Source of the DNA: an uncultured Granulosicoccaceae bacterium
GTDB lineage: Bacteria; Pseudomonadota; Gammaproteobacteria; Granulosicoccales; Granulosicoccaceae
Direction of reading: 5' to 3'
NCBI GenBank assembly: GCA_937928685.1
Contig: CALGJU010000246.1
Location: 1 to 54,193, forward strand
DNA: 54,193 nt
The notes below the pieces were generated by a model. The model was not told where the DNA came from. It was given only the letters and a program-made list of their open reading frames with translations, and searched no databases. Position numbers and translations under genes: made by a program. Positions 8,935 through 15,961 of the stretch are shown here, one piece after another (position 1 is the stretch's first letter; each line of letters starts with the position of its first letter).

Positions 8935-11142
8935 TCAGGCATTGCCATAGCTGTAGTAAGAGTAGTAAGTACCACCCATTTCCAGCTGGTTTAACACCAC
9001 GCCGACCATCGGGGCTTCAACACGTTGCAATGACTGCAGGCAACGGCTGATGTGTTGATACGGAGTCGATCGTGCACGTATGGCATAGATAACTGCATCT
9101 GCGTATCCCGCCAGCACCAATGGATCACTTACAGGCAGTACCGGTGGTGCATCAAGAATAACGTATGCGTATTTTTTAGCAGCTTCCTGAATGTGGGACT
9201 GGAAGCGCGGTGAACTGATTAACTTCAAAGGGTTCAAAGGGGTGAAGTTAGCGCACAGTAGATCAAGGTTGTTATCGATACCTATCACGCACTGCTCCAG
9301 AAGCGCTTCAGCTGACAACACTTCTCTCAAACCCATATCAGATTTGTTGACACCAAACATGTTACTCACGCCGCGGGTCCGCAAATCACAATCGATAAGC
9401 AGCGTACGACCAACATTGGAATAGCTGTAAGCCAGATGACCTGCGATGGTAGATTTACCTTCACCGGCTATGGTCGACGTCACCATAATAATTTTATGCG
9501 GACGATCGACTCGATCAAGCATCATACCGGTTCGAACCGTATTGACAGCCTCTTTGAAGATTGCACCCTCTTTCGAACGCTCCGCCTCTTCCATCGAATT
9601 CAATACCACAGGACGGATAAAGTTCTTCTTGATGATCGGCAGGGAACCAAGCAACGGTAAACCGATACGCTGATGTACATCCTCACCATCGCGAATGCCT
9701 GTGTTAAACAGCTCACGCAGAATGTAGTAGAGAATAGAGAGGAACAGACTTCCCAGGCCGGCAAGTAAAAACAACATCGCCTTTTTAGGCTTGGAAGGCT
9801 CTAGTGGATCTTCTGCCTGAGACAAGATGCGCGCATGTGCACTCTGCAAATCTATGGTCTCGGTAGTTTCTTCGGTGCGCTGAAAAAAGAGATCGAACAG
9901 GCGCTGACCTGACTCTACCTTACCCTTAAGCTCAAAGTACCTATCTCCCTTGCGACCGAAACTGTAAAACTCCTCTTCGGCACGATCAATTCTCTGCTGC
10001 GTGCTGGATTCCTCTGCCAGTGCGGCGTTGTATTGAAACTCAACCGTCTCAAGGATTTTTCTGATTTGAGAATTCAGTGCACTTTGCGCTGAGCTTAAAT
10101 CTGAATTGGCTGCTAACATTTTCGGATGTTGCGGACCAAAGGTTTTAGCAAGCTCTGCTCTCTTTTGTCTGGTTTCTACCACACTAAGTCTAAGTCTTTG
10201 TGCGATTGGATCACTCTGAACAACCGGCAGTGATTCTTTACTGTTGCCCGCCCCTCTGACCTGATCACGTGTGATTCTGGCATCCGCAAGCTTGGCACGT
10301 GCCGCCACCAATTCCACCTGCAAGTCTTTGAGTTCCTGTGAAACCCGCTCCTGAACTTCACCACCAATGTCGATGATGCCTTCTTTTTCAATATAGGCGG
10401 CCAGTTCCTGCTTCGATGCATTTAGATCACTACGTAGCCCCTGCACCTGTCCGGCCAGCCACGAGGCGGCGGTTCTGGTTCGCTCAAGGCGAGCTTCAAG
10501 ATCTGACTCAATATAGGCTTCAGCATGCGCATTGGCTATATCACGCGCCAACATAGGGGTAGGTGCTTCAAAACTGACCTCCACCAGTTGTGTTTTGCGC
10601 AATGGGAAAATACTCAGTCTTTCAACGTAATCTTTTAACAGTTCACGGCGGGCAATTTCCTGCTCCACACCTGCAGCCCGACTCATCTCTTCGGTGGATT
10701 TACCCATGCCGATCCAACCGAGCACTTTGTCCTTAATGCTGCCCATGCTCTGCAATGAAGAAAGTGATCCTCCCTCTTCACCAACAAACGCAGGCTCTGT
10801 TGCCAGACTGAGCTTTCTTACTACTTTCTCTGCCAGCGGGCGTGATCGCAGCACTTCGAATTCAGTGGCAAGGTACTCATCGCTCTCAGCGTTTAATCCG
10901 TACAGCGCATCCACGGGAACCACTTGCGATTCCTTCCTCTCAATCAGAATGGTAGCTGTTGCCTTATATTGCGGTGCCAGACTATTGATGATGAAGTACG
11001 ACGCAAGCAGTACCATAAAAACAAACAGCGCCACGCGCCATTTGTTATCCAACAGAGTCTGCCAGTATCTTTCAAAATTAAAACTGATTTCGTCTTTATT
11101 AAAACCAGCTAAATTTGAGTCCAGCGGATGGAGTGATTTCAT
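8935..11142 (-). CDS. wzc: Polysaccharide co-polymerase / bacterial tyrosine autokinase (Wzc/ExoP type)
   Basis: 735-residue inner-membrane protein controlling chain length and export. The N-terminal Wzz domain is bounded by a membrane helix near residue 40 (VALFVFMVLLASYFII). A long coiled-coil periplasmic part and a second helix near residue 460 (AMLFLLAGLGSLFLSILYYIL) follow. The cytoplasmic BY-kinase domain has Walker A GEGKSTIAG, Walker A' LLIDCDLR and Walker B YVILDAPPV. The C-terminus GGTYYSYYSYGNA is the tyrosine cluster that is autophosphorylated in this family. The kinase is fused to the membrane part, as in proteobacteria. No Wzb-type low-molecular-weight phosphatase lies next to it. 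The phosphatase-like gene at 18478 is not in this operon. Confidence 0.95.
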   Translation of the reverse strand: MKSLHPLDSNLAGFNKDEISFNFERYWQTLLDNKWRVALFVFMVLLASYFIINSLAPQYKATATILIERKESQVVPVDALYGLNAESDEYLATEFEVLRSRPLAEKVVRKLSLATEPAFVGEEGGSLSSLQSMGSIKDKVLGWIGMGKSTEEMSRAAGVEQEIARRELLKDYVERLSIFPLRKTQLVEVSFEAPTPMLARDIANAHAEAYIESDLEARLERTRTAASWLAGQVQGLRSDLNASKQELAAYIEKEGIIDIGGEVQERVSQELKDLQVELVAARAKLADARITRDQVRGAGNSKESLPVVQSDPIAQRLRLSVVETRQKRAELAKTFGPQHPKMLAANSDLSSAQSALNSQIRKILETVEFQYNAALAEESSTQQRIDRAEEEFYSFGRKGDRYFELKGKVESGQRLFDLFFQRTEETTETIDLQSAHARILSQAEDPLEPSKPKKAMLFLLAGLGSLFLSILYYILRELFNTGIRDGEDVHQRIGLPLLGSLPIIKKNFIRPVVLNSMEEAERSKEGAIFKEAVNTVRTGMMLDRVDRPHKIIMVTSTIAGEGKSTIAGHLAYSYSNVGRTLLIDCDLRTRGVSNMFGVNKSDMGLREVLSAEALLEQCVIGIDNNLDLLCANFTPLNPLKLISSPRFQSHIQEAAKKYAYVILDAPPVLPVSDPLVLAGYADAVIYAIRARSTPYQHISRCLQSLQRVEAPMVGVVLNQLEMGGTYYSYYSYGNA

Positions 11143-11156
11143 TTAAACAAGCTCTA

Positions 11157-11915
11157 CTAGAAAAAGCCTTCCGGCACGGAAACGATATCCCCCGGATAAA
11201 CCGGATCTCGCATTCTGATTTTACCCTGTTGTTGCTGACCATCGACATCACGCGACACTTTTATACGCTTCTTCGATGCACGACCGGTGAATCCACCTGC
11301 CAAAGCAATGGTCTTTTCCAGTGTTAAGCCAGGCTGGTAAGGGTAGTTACCAGGGCGTTGCACTTCACCATTCACAAATATCTGCAGGTATTCTGCTACT
11401 TCAATGATGTCTCCAGGTAAGACAGCATCAGTTGATCGCATGCTAAACAGCTGGGACTCACCATTGATCACGCGTGTTAATGTAATACGTTCTTTTGAGG
11501 CTTTATCTGCAAACCCACCCGCAAGCGCGATGGCTTTATCAAGCGTTAAGCCCGGCTTATAGTCATAACCACCAGGACTATTCACTTCGCCATTGATGTA
11601 TACCTGGCGGTAACCTGCAACGGATACGCGCACATCCGGGTTCACCAGATAGCTACCAGAGAGCTCTCTGGCGATAGTTTTCTCAAGCTGCGAAACGGTC
11701 AGTCCCCCAGCACTTAGCGCACCAAGCAGGGGATAATTAAGTGTGCCGTTTTCGTCAAGCTTGCCGGTAATCGACAGATCCTCTTGACCAAACACCACCA
11801 CTGACACTTCATCGCCAGCAGTTAATTTATACGCGTCCTCGGCCTGCACACTTGATGCACATATAACAGCCAACAGCGCCGCAAACCCGAACAACTTACG
11901 GACTAATGTTTTCAT
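11157..11915 (-). CDS. wza: Polysaccharide export protein (Wza-type, two SLBB repeats)
   Basis: First gene of the minus-strand exopolysaccharide operon. A signal peptide (MKTLVRKLFGFAALLAVICASSVQAED) without a lipobox cysteine is followed by the Poly_export domain (YKLTAGDEVSVVVFGQEDLS). Two SLBB domains come next, beginning INGEVNSPGGYDYKPG and VNGEVQRPGNYPYQPG. The two SLBB copies are strikingly similar, including TLDKAIALAGGF and TLEKTIALAGGF, as if recently duplicated. At 252 residues it is shorter than E. coli Wza and lacks the C-terminal amphipathic helix that forms the outer-membrane pore there, so it resembles short exopolysaccharide-type exporters. An AGGG precedes the ATG. Confidence 0.92.
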   Translation of the reverse strand: MKTLVRKLFGFAALLAVICASSVQAEDAYKLTAGDEVSVVVFGQEDLSITGKLDENGTLNYPLLGALSAGGLTVSQLEKTIARELSGSYLVNPDVRVSVAGYRQVYINGEVNSPGGYDYKPGLTLDKAIALAGGFADKASKERITLTRVINGESQLFSMRSTDAVLPGDIIEVAEYLQIFVNGEVQRPGNYPYQPGLTLEKTIALAGGFTGRASKKRIKVSRDVDGQQQQGKIRMRDPVYPGDIVSVPEGFF

Positions 11916-12314
11916 AGAAATTTTTACCCTATCGCGGTGATTTCGCGCACTTTACGCGGGCGTCACTGACTGGCACCTGAAATCCGCGGCAACTATTTGA
12001 TCTGATTCAACAAACACGAACAGGCAAGTCCTGCCACATCACAAAACTGCATCTGGGTTGCGTTGAATATGACCCAGGTCACACGCTCATCAGATACAAC
12101 CATCATCTTAAGTACGAATGCGGCGTCGTTCCCGATACCCTTTTGTCGGCTGAATTGCCAGCTTGCTTACCTTAATTTCGCAAAATCACGAATTAAAAAT
12201 CTGGCATCCTCGACCTTTTGCAGGAATGATACTTCAAATAACCCAGCCACGGACTTACCTCATTGTTACATAAGGTTGATAATGTGTTATTCAGAAGCTA
12301 CAAATAAGTCAGTA
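11916..12314. other. Intergenic region upstream of wza
   Basis: 399 bases upstream of wza and downstream of the last gene of the AOR operon. It should hold the promoter of the minus-strand exopolysaccharide operon. A short plus-strand open frame here has no recognisable protein character. Two overlapping inverted repeats occur at 12053-12081, described separately. I could not place a convincing -35/-10 pair. Confidence 0.5.
12070..12081. promoter_or_regulatory. Operator-like inverted repeat upstream of wza
   Basis: TGACCCAGGTCA is a 5+2+5 inverted repeat about 155 bp upstream of wza. A second pairing, CTGGGT (12053-12058) with ACCCAG (12072-12077), overlaps it. The position suits a regulator site, but no regulator is known for it. 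Confidence 0.3.
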
Positions 12315-12641
12315 TTAATGAAGGGGATTGTGCTCGATCGCACTCAGGGCTTCATTGAGCGTAGAAATATAGCTGAATAAAGACCGATGCGCGTCCGGTT
12401 GCGCCAGCAGCAAACTTTGCGTTTGTGTTTTAAATTTCTTCACCGTCTGATCATGATCAGCAAGCAGCGAAGCGAGTAAATCCTGCTCCTCCTGAGTGGG
12501 TGATAAATTAAACTTTTTACGCTTGGCTTCAAGCAAGTTTAAATAGTCAAAATGCCGGCGCTTGGTAGTTTCCATCGCATTGTAAGCCAGCAATGCGTCA
12601 GCGACTGATTCACGCGCAGATTTATCCAGCAATTCCGCCAT
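12315..12641 (-). CDS. Hypothetical helical protein at the end of the AOR operon
   Basis: 108-residue, charged, all-helical-looking protein without signal peptide or membrane segment. I do not recognise a family. It has heptad-like leucine spacing (LLDKSARESVADALLAYN, DLLASLLADHDQTVKKF) and could be a small coiled-coil or helical-bundle protein. It begins 41 bp after the moaA stop on the same strand, so it is probably the last gene of the AOR operon. Whether it works in cofactor assembly is unknown. The length and strand context make it more credible than the overlapping plus-strand frame. Confidence 0.65.
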   Translation of the reverse strand: MAELLDKSARESVADALLAYNAMETTKRRHFDYLNLLEAKRKKFNLSPTQEEQDLLASLLADHDQTVKKFKTQTQSLLLAQPDAHRSLFSYISTLNEALSAIEHNPLH

Positions 12642-12682
12642 TTTTATCTGCTTCTCACTTTGGATTTACCCACATTTTTGAG

Positions 12683-13717
12683 TTACCCACCAATGTGGGA
12701 CATTTCAACTTTCGGCCTGAGTACCGACTCGATTGTCCTGGTTTCAGAATATCGGTCCCGGCGCCTCTTCCAGAGAGCAGACAACTTGGTTTCGAGCTCA
12801 CTATCAGTTGCACCACCACGAATAAGGCTCATCAGGTCATGGCCATCGGCTGCGAACAGGCAGGTGTAGAGCTTGCCCACGGCGGATAAGCGCGCACGGC
12901 TGCAATCACCGCAAAATGGCTCACTCATCGACGCGATAATGCCTATTTCACCACCACCATCGGTATACCGCCAACGGTTTGCTACCTCACCACGATAGTT
13001 TGGAGGCACTTTTTCTATCGCACTCTGAGAGTTGACCAGTTCGGCGATCTCCGCCGCTGTGACCACCTCACTATTCTTCCAGCTATTGGTGTTGCCGACA
13101 TCCATAAACTCAATGAATCTTAGAATTTGACCACTGCCATGAAAGTACTCTGCCATGGGCAGGATGCTGTGCTCATTGAGCCCACGCTTCACTACCATGT
13201 TGACTTTCACCGACTCAAACCCGGCAGCTGAGGCCACAGAGATTCCATCCAGTACTTTTTTCACCGGCACACCCACATCATTGACTGCCATAAAGGTTTC
13301 ATCATCGAGTGCATCGAGGCTGATATTCACTCTATTCAGGCCGGCGTCACGCAAACTCTTTGCACGCTTCTCTGTCAGCAGCACTGCATTGGTGGTTAAG
13401 CTGATGTCTTCGATCAGGTCAATAGAAGCAATTTTTTCAACCAACTTTTCAAGTTCGCTGCGCACCAGGGGCTCGCCGCCGGTTAAACGTATTTTACGTA
13501 CTCCAAGCACCGAGAATGCCTGCACAATCCGAATGATTTCCTCAAACGACAGCAGTTCTTTTTTGGCTAAAAATTGGTACCCCTTACCAAATTTTTCTTT
13601 CGGCATGCAGTAAACACAGCGAAAATTGCAGCGATCAGTGACCGATACACGCAAGTCATGTATCGGGCGATTAAGCCCATCTGTTATTGCTGCGCCGCCG
13701 GGAGTAGAGGTATCCAT
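12683..13717 (-). CDS. moaA: GTP 3',8-cyclase
   Basis: Radical-SAM enzyme that, with MoaC, converts GTP to cyclic pyranopterin monophosphate, the first step of molybdopterin/tungstopterin cofactor synthesis. The N-terminal cluster ligands are C30, C34 and C37 (CNFRCVYC), followed by the SAM-binding LTGGEPL. The C-terminal second cluster is CGDC followed 13 residues later by a third Cys, with RARLS between them. The protein ends in Gly-Gly, the conserved tail that is catalytically important in MoaA. At 344 residues it is full length. Placement at the end of a tungsten-enzyme operon suggests a copy serving the AOR cofactor. A general moaA elsewhere in the genome cannot be excluded. Confidence 0.95.
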   Translation of the reverse strand: MDTSTPGGAAITDGLNRPIHDLRVSVTDRCNFRCVYCMPKEKFGKGYQFLAKKELLSFEEIIRIVQAFSVLGVRKIRLTGGEPLVRSELEKLVEKIASIDLIEDISLTTNAVLLTEKRAKSLRDAGLNRVNISLDALDDETFMAVNDVGVPVKKVLDGISVASAAGFESVKVNMVVKRGLNEHSILPMAEYFHGSGQILRFIEFMDVGNTNSWKNSEVVTAAEIAELVNSQSAIEKVPPNYRGEVANRWRYTDGGGEIGIIASMSEPFCGDCSRARLSAVGKLYTCLFAADGHDLMSLIRGGATDSELETKLSALWKRRRDRYSETRTIESVLRPKVEMSHIGG

Positions 13718-13849
13718 TGTGATTTCAGTGCGATCCTTTTACAGAAGGGTAGTCTTCGTGAGTAACAAGTGTGCCCTTACGGCGAACTCAATGATGTTAT
13801 CTCTATTACATTGCCAGCAACCAACCGATGTCTGGCTCGCTCAATTGAA

Positions 13850-14164
13850 TTAGCCGCCACCACGCTGATAGCGTAAATCAAAATATCGCATAAATTGCTC
13901 TATTTCGTCAGAACTAAAATTTTCAAATGCAAAGTCAACTTTCACATAAGGGAGTGAGAATGATGCGATGTTTCTTGACTGTTGTTCGCCCACATCGATC
14001 CTGACACTACCGGGCGCCGCATCCACGGTGACACCAGTGGCGTCTTCCTGAAGACTGCGACCATTCACTGCCGCCGGGAGCAGCCGGAAAAACTCATCCC
14101 GGGCATAACCCATTTCACGACTAAAACTGTTATCCATAATTATCTTCTGAGTTTTCAGTCTCAA
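13850..14164 (-). CDS. Small unknown protein with C-terminal Gly-Gly-Gly, between moaD and moaA
   Basis: 104 residues if read from the ATG overlapping the MoaD stop by 4 bp, or 95 from the ATG at 14137 (MDNSFSREMGY). I do not recognise a family. It is soluble and acidic, with a beta-rich middle (VRIDVGEQQSRNIASFSLPYVKVDFAF) and a C-terminal helix SSDEIEQFMRYFDLRYQ, then Arg-Gly-Gly-Gly and stop. The exposed glycine tail resembles ubiquitin-like sulfur carriers, but the rest does not look like a MoaD/ThiS fold. Tight coupling to MoaD and position before moaA suggest a role in cofactor assembly or insertion for AOR. This is inference. Confidence 0.75.
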   Translation of the reverse strand: MRLKTQKIIMDNSFSREMGYARDEFFRLLPAAVNGRSLQEDATGVTVDAAPGSVRIDVGEQQSRNIASFSLPYVKVDFAFENFSSDEIEQFMRYFDLRYQRGGG

Positions 14165-14415
14165 CCACCCGCAACAGGCGGCCAGACAGCAACCACATCA
14201 CCTTCCTTTAACAAACCGGTTTGATCACGGGCTTCGTGATCGAAGTATGTGCCATTTATTAAGACAAGATGCGCGTCTTTTTGTTGCACATGGAATTGTT
14301 CAATAATCTGGTGTAGCGTGACATCGTCATCGACATCGATTTCGATCGCATTATTGACCGCCGCACGGGGTAAAAGATGCTGCAGTGTTGCATAGAGTTT
14401 AAAGGTGATTTTCAT
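14161..14415 (-). CDS. moaD: MoaD/ThiS-family sulfur carrier
   Basis: 84-residue beta-grasp protein ending in PVAGG, the Gly-Gly tail that is adenylated and thiocarboxylated by a MoeB-type enzyme and then donates sulfur for the dithiolene of molybdopterin. The start MKITFKLYATLQHLLPR matches the MoaD first strand and helix. A MoaD-like gene in the same operon as AOR is also known in Aromatoleum (aorD-type), suggesting a dedicated carrier for the tungsten bis-pterin cofactor. MoaE and MoeB are absent here and must be encoded elsewhere. It overlaps the next gene by 4 bp. Confidence 0.9.
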   Translation of the reverse strand: MKITFKLYATLQHLLPRAAVNNAIEIDVDDDVTLHQIIEQFHVQQKDAHLVLINGTYFDHEARDQTGLLKEGDVVAVWPPVAGG

Positions 14416-14486
14416 GCTTGCCTGATCAACGAGCCTGACACCGTTATTTTATCTGGTATCAAACACCGAAGACGTTGTATTTACAT

Positions 14487-14506
14487 GCAGGGCAAATGTG
14501 CCCTGC
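14487..14506. other. Hairpin between the FAD oxidoreductase and moaD genes
   Basis: GCAGGGC (14487-14493) pairs perfectly with GCCCTGC (14500-14506) around a 6-nt loop. The T-run follows on the plus strand, where no gene needs terminating. On the transcribed minus strand it is preceded by A-residues and followed by a mixed sequence. It may act as an mRNA-processing or stability element within the AOR operon rather than a terminator. Confidence 0.4.
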
Positions 14507-14548
14507 TTTTAAAGAATAATGCGTTCATGCGAAGCTGCGCGCAAATTT

Positions 14549-15814
14549 TTACGCTAACGCAGCGCTCACCTGAGACTGGGAACACGCTAGGTAAGCCTCC
14601 ATAATACGCATCGGGTCTTTCTTAAGACGATCCTTCCATAGACCAAGGCGGGTTTTGGATTGAATCAATCCGCGCAACACACCTACGTGCTGCGTCAATC
14701 CCAAGCTACTGGCGCCAACAAGAACATCGTCTTTAAATTGCAGGTTGAGGTACTTGTGTTCTTTCTCATTGACGAGTTCAGATGACTCACCACCGGGCAC
14801 ACCCATCCACATTCCGAACGATGCGGACACCAAACCAATGGTATCCAATACATTCATATTAACGTTGCCAACGTGCTCAGTGCGGTGCCCACGAACCATG
14901 TTGGTGGCAGCAACCTTGGCGTGTTCGACGGCAGTGGGCTGAATCGCCTGAACGGAGTATTCACCGGTATTAAAATCCTTACCCTGACAAACATCACCCG
15001 CTGCATAGATATCCGCGTCACTTGTTTGCAGGTAGTCGTTCACCACAATGCCTTGATCAGTACGCAAACCGCTATCTGCGGCAAACCCTAAGTTAGGCGC
15101 TACACCTGTCGCACTAATTACCAGATCTGCATCGACAGACTCACCGGTGCTAAGACTGACTCGCAGCTTACCACCGCCAATTTGTTCAATGGATTCGGCA
15201 CGAGTAGAGGTGTGCACCGACACACCTTTTTGTTCACACCAACTTTTGATCATATTGCCAGACACATCGTTCATCATCCGCGGCACCATACGATTTTCCA
15301 TCTCAACCACCGTGAGGTTGACGTCACGCAATGCCAATGATTCGAGGATTATACAGCCGATAAATCCGGCCCCCATCAACACTACACTTGCACCTGGCTT
15401 AGCCAGCTTGACGATCTCCCTGGCATCTTCGAGTGTCCAGCAGTTATGCACTCCTGGGGAATCAATGCCCGGCACCGGCGGCACCACAGGGCTTGCACCC
15501 GTTGCGATGAGCAGCTTGTCGTATCGGTACACTCGACCATCATCGGTGATCACCCGGTTGTTCTCAGTATCAATCGATGTTGCGCGCTGTTGCACCACAT
15601 CAATGTTTCGATCGGCGAAGTGCTTTGCCTGCTTGCGGAGGTAAGTGCCACTCTCATCAATTTTACTGGTTAAGAAGTAAGGTATTGCCATACGTGAGTA
15701 AGGCGGCTCAGGTTCCGAGCCAATCATTGTGATATGTGCCAGCGGATCAAGCTTTCTTAACTGTTCTGTGGCAACTACGCCAGCGGGTCCCGAACCTAAA
15801 ACTACATAAATCAT
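14549..15814 (-). CDS. aorC: FAD-dependent pyridine nucleotide oxidoreductase (AorC-like)
   Basis: 421-residue flavoprotein of the pyridine-nucleotide-disulfide oxidoreductase superfamily. The FAD Rossmann motif is at the N-terminus (VVLGSGPAGVVATEQL), and a second GxGxxG motif for NAD(P)H lies near residue 150 (VVLMGAGFIGCIILESL). ADIYAAGDV is the FAD-contacting GD motif. No redox-active CxxxxC pair is seen, which fits NADH:acceptor reductases rather than disulfide reductases. In the Aromatoleum AOR complex the FAD subunit AorC links the enzyme to NAD+; the same role is inferred here from its position after the AOR gene. A strong AAGGAG site precedes the ATG. A terminator-like hairpin separates it from aorB. 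Confidence 0.87.
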   Translation of the reverse strand: MIYVVLGSGPAGVVATEQLRKLDPLAHITMIGSEPEPPYSRMAIPYFLTSKIDESGTYLRKQAKHFADRNIDVVQQRATSIDTENNRVITDDGRVYRYDKLLIATGASPVVPPVPGIDSPGVHNCWTLEDAREIVKLAKPGASVVLMGAGFIGCIILESLALRDVNLTVVEMENRMVPRMMNDVSGNMIKSWCEQKGVSVHTSTRAESIEQIGGGKLRVSLSTGESVDADLVISATGVAPNLGFAADSGLRTDQGIVVNDYLQTSDADIYAAGDVCQGKDFNTGEYSVQAIQPTAVEHAKVAATNMVRGHRTEHVGNVNMNVLDTIGLVSASFGMWMGVPGGESSELVNEKEHKYLNLQFKDDVLVGASSLGLTQHVGVLRGLIQSKTRLGLWKDRLKKDPMRIMEAYLACSQSQVSAALA

Positions 15815-15878
15815 TGACGTCTCCTTAGAGTATCAAGGCGATTAGATTGACTGAGTAAACTGAATCAAATAACAAGGT

Positions 15879-15911
15879 AAAAAAAAGAGCGGCAACAAAG
15901 TCGCCGCTCTT
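15879..15911 (-). terminator. Terminator/attenuator-like hairpin between aorB and aorC
   Basis: On the minus strand a 9-bp stem (arms 15903-15911 and 15885-15893) rich in G and C, with a 9-nt loop, is followed at once by a run of seven T residues. This is the form of an intrinsic terminator. It lies 51 bp after the aorB stop and 70 bp before the aorC start, inside what otherwise looks like one operon. It probably makes aorA-aorB transcripts more abundant than the FAD and cofactor genes. Confidence 0.75.
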
Positions 15912-15914
15912 AGT

Positions 15915-15946
15915 AAACACTACTGAAAGGCAAACACTACTGAAAG
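15915..15946. repeat. Short tandem duplication next to the aorB terminator
   Basis: The 15-mer AAACACTACTGAAAG occurs twice, at 15915-15929 and 15932-15946, with a 17-bp period. It lies between the aorB stop codon and the terminator hairpin. It looks like a replication-slippage duplication; no function is evident. Confidence 0.6.
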
Positions 15947-15961
15947 CCTATGAGCAAGCTC

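Noticed and set aside
12020-12040. TGGCAG...TTGCC sequence resembling a sigma54 promoter upstream of wza
   Set aside because: The distance between the GG and GC doublets is 8 instead of 10 bases.
12063-12380. Plus-strand frame of 105 codons upstream of wza
   Set aside because: It antisense-overlaps the small AOR-operon gene, has no protein-like composition, and sits where the wza promoter is expected.
12683-12700. C-terminal Gly-Gly of MoaA as a novel carrier tail
   Set aside because: A terminal Gly-Gly is a normal, catalytically required feature of MoaA proteins.
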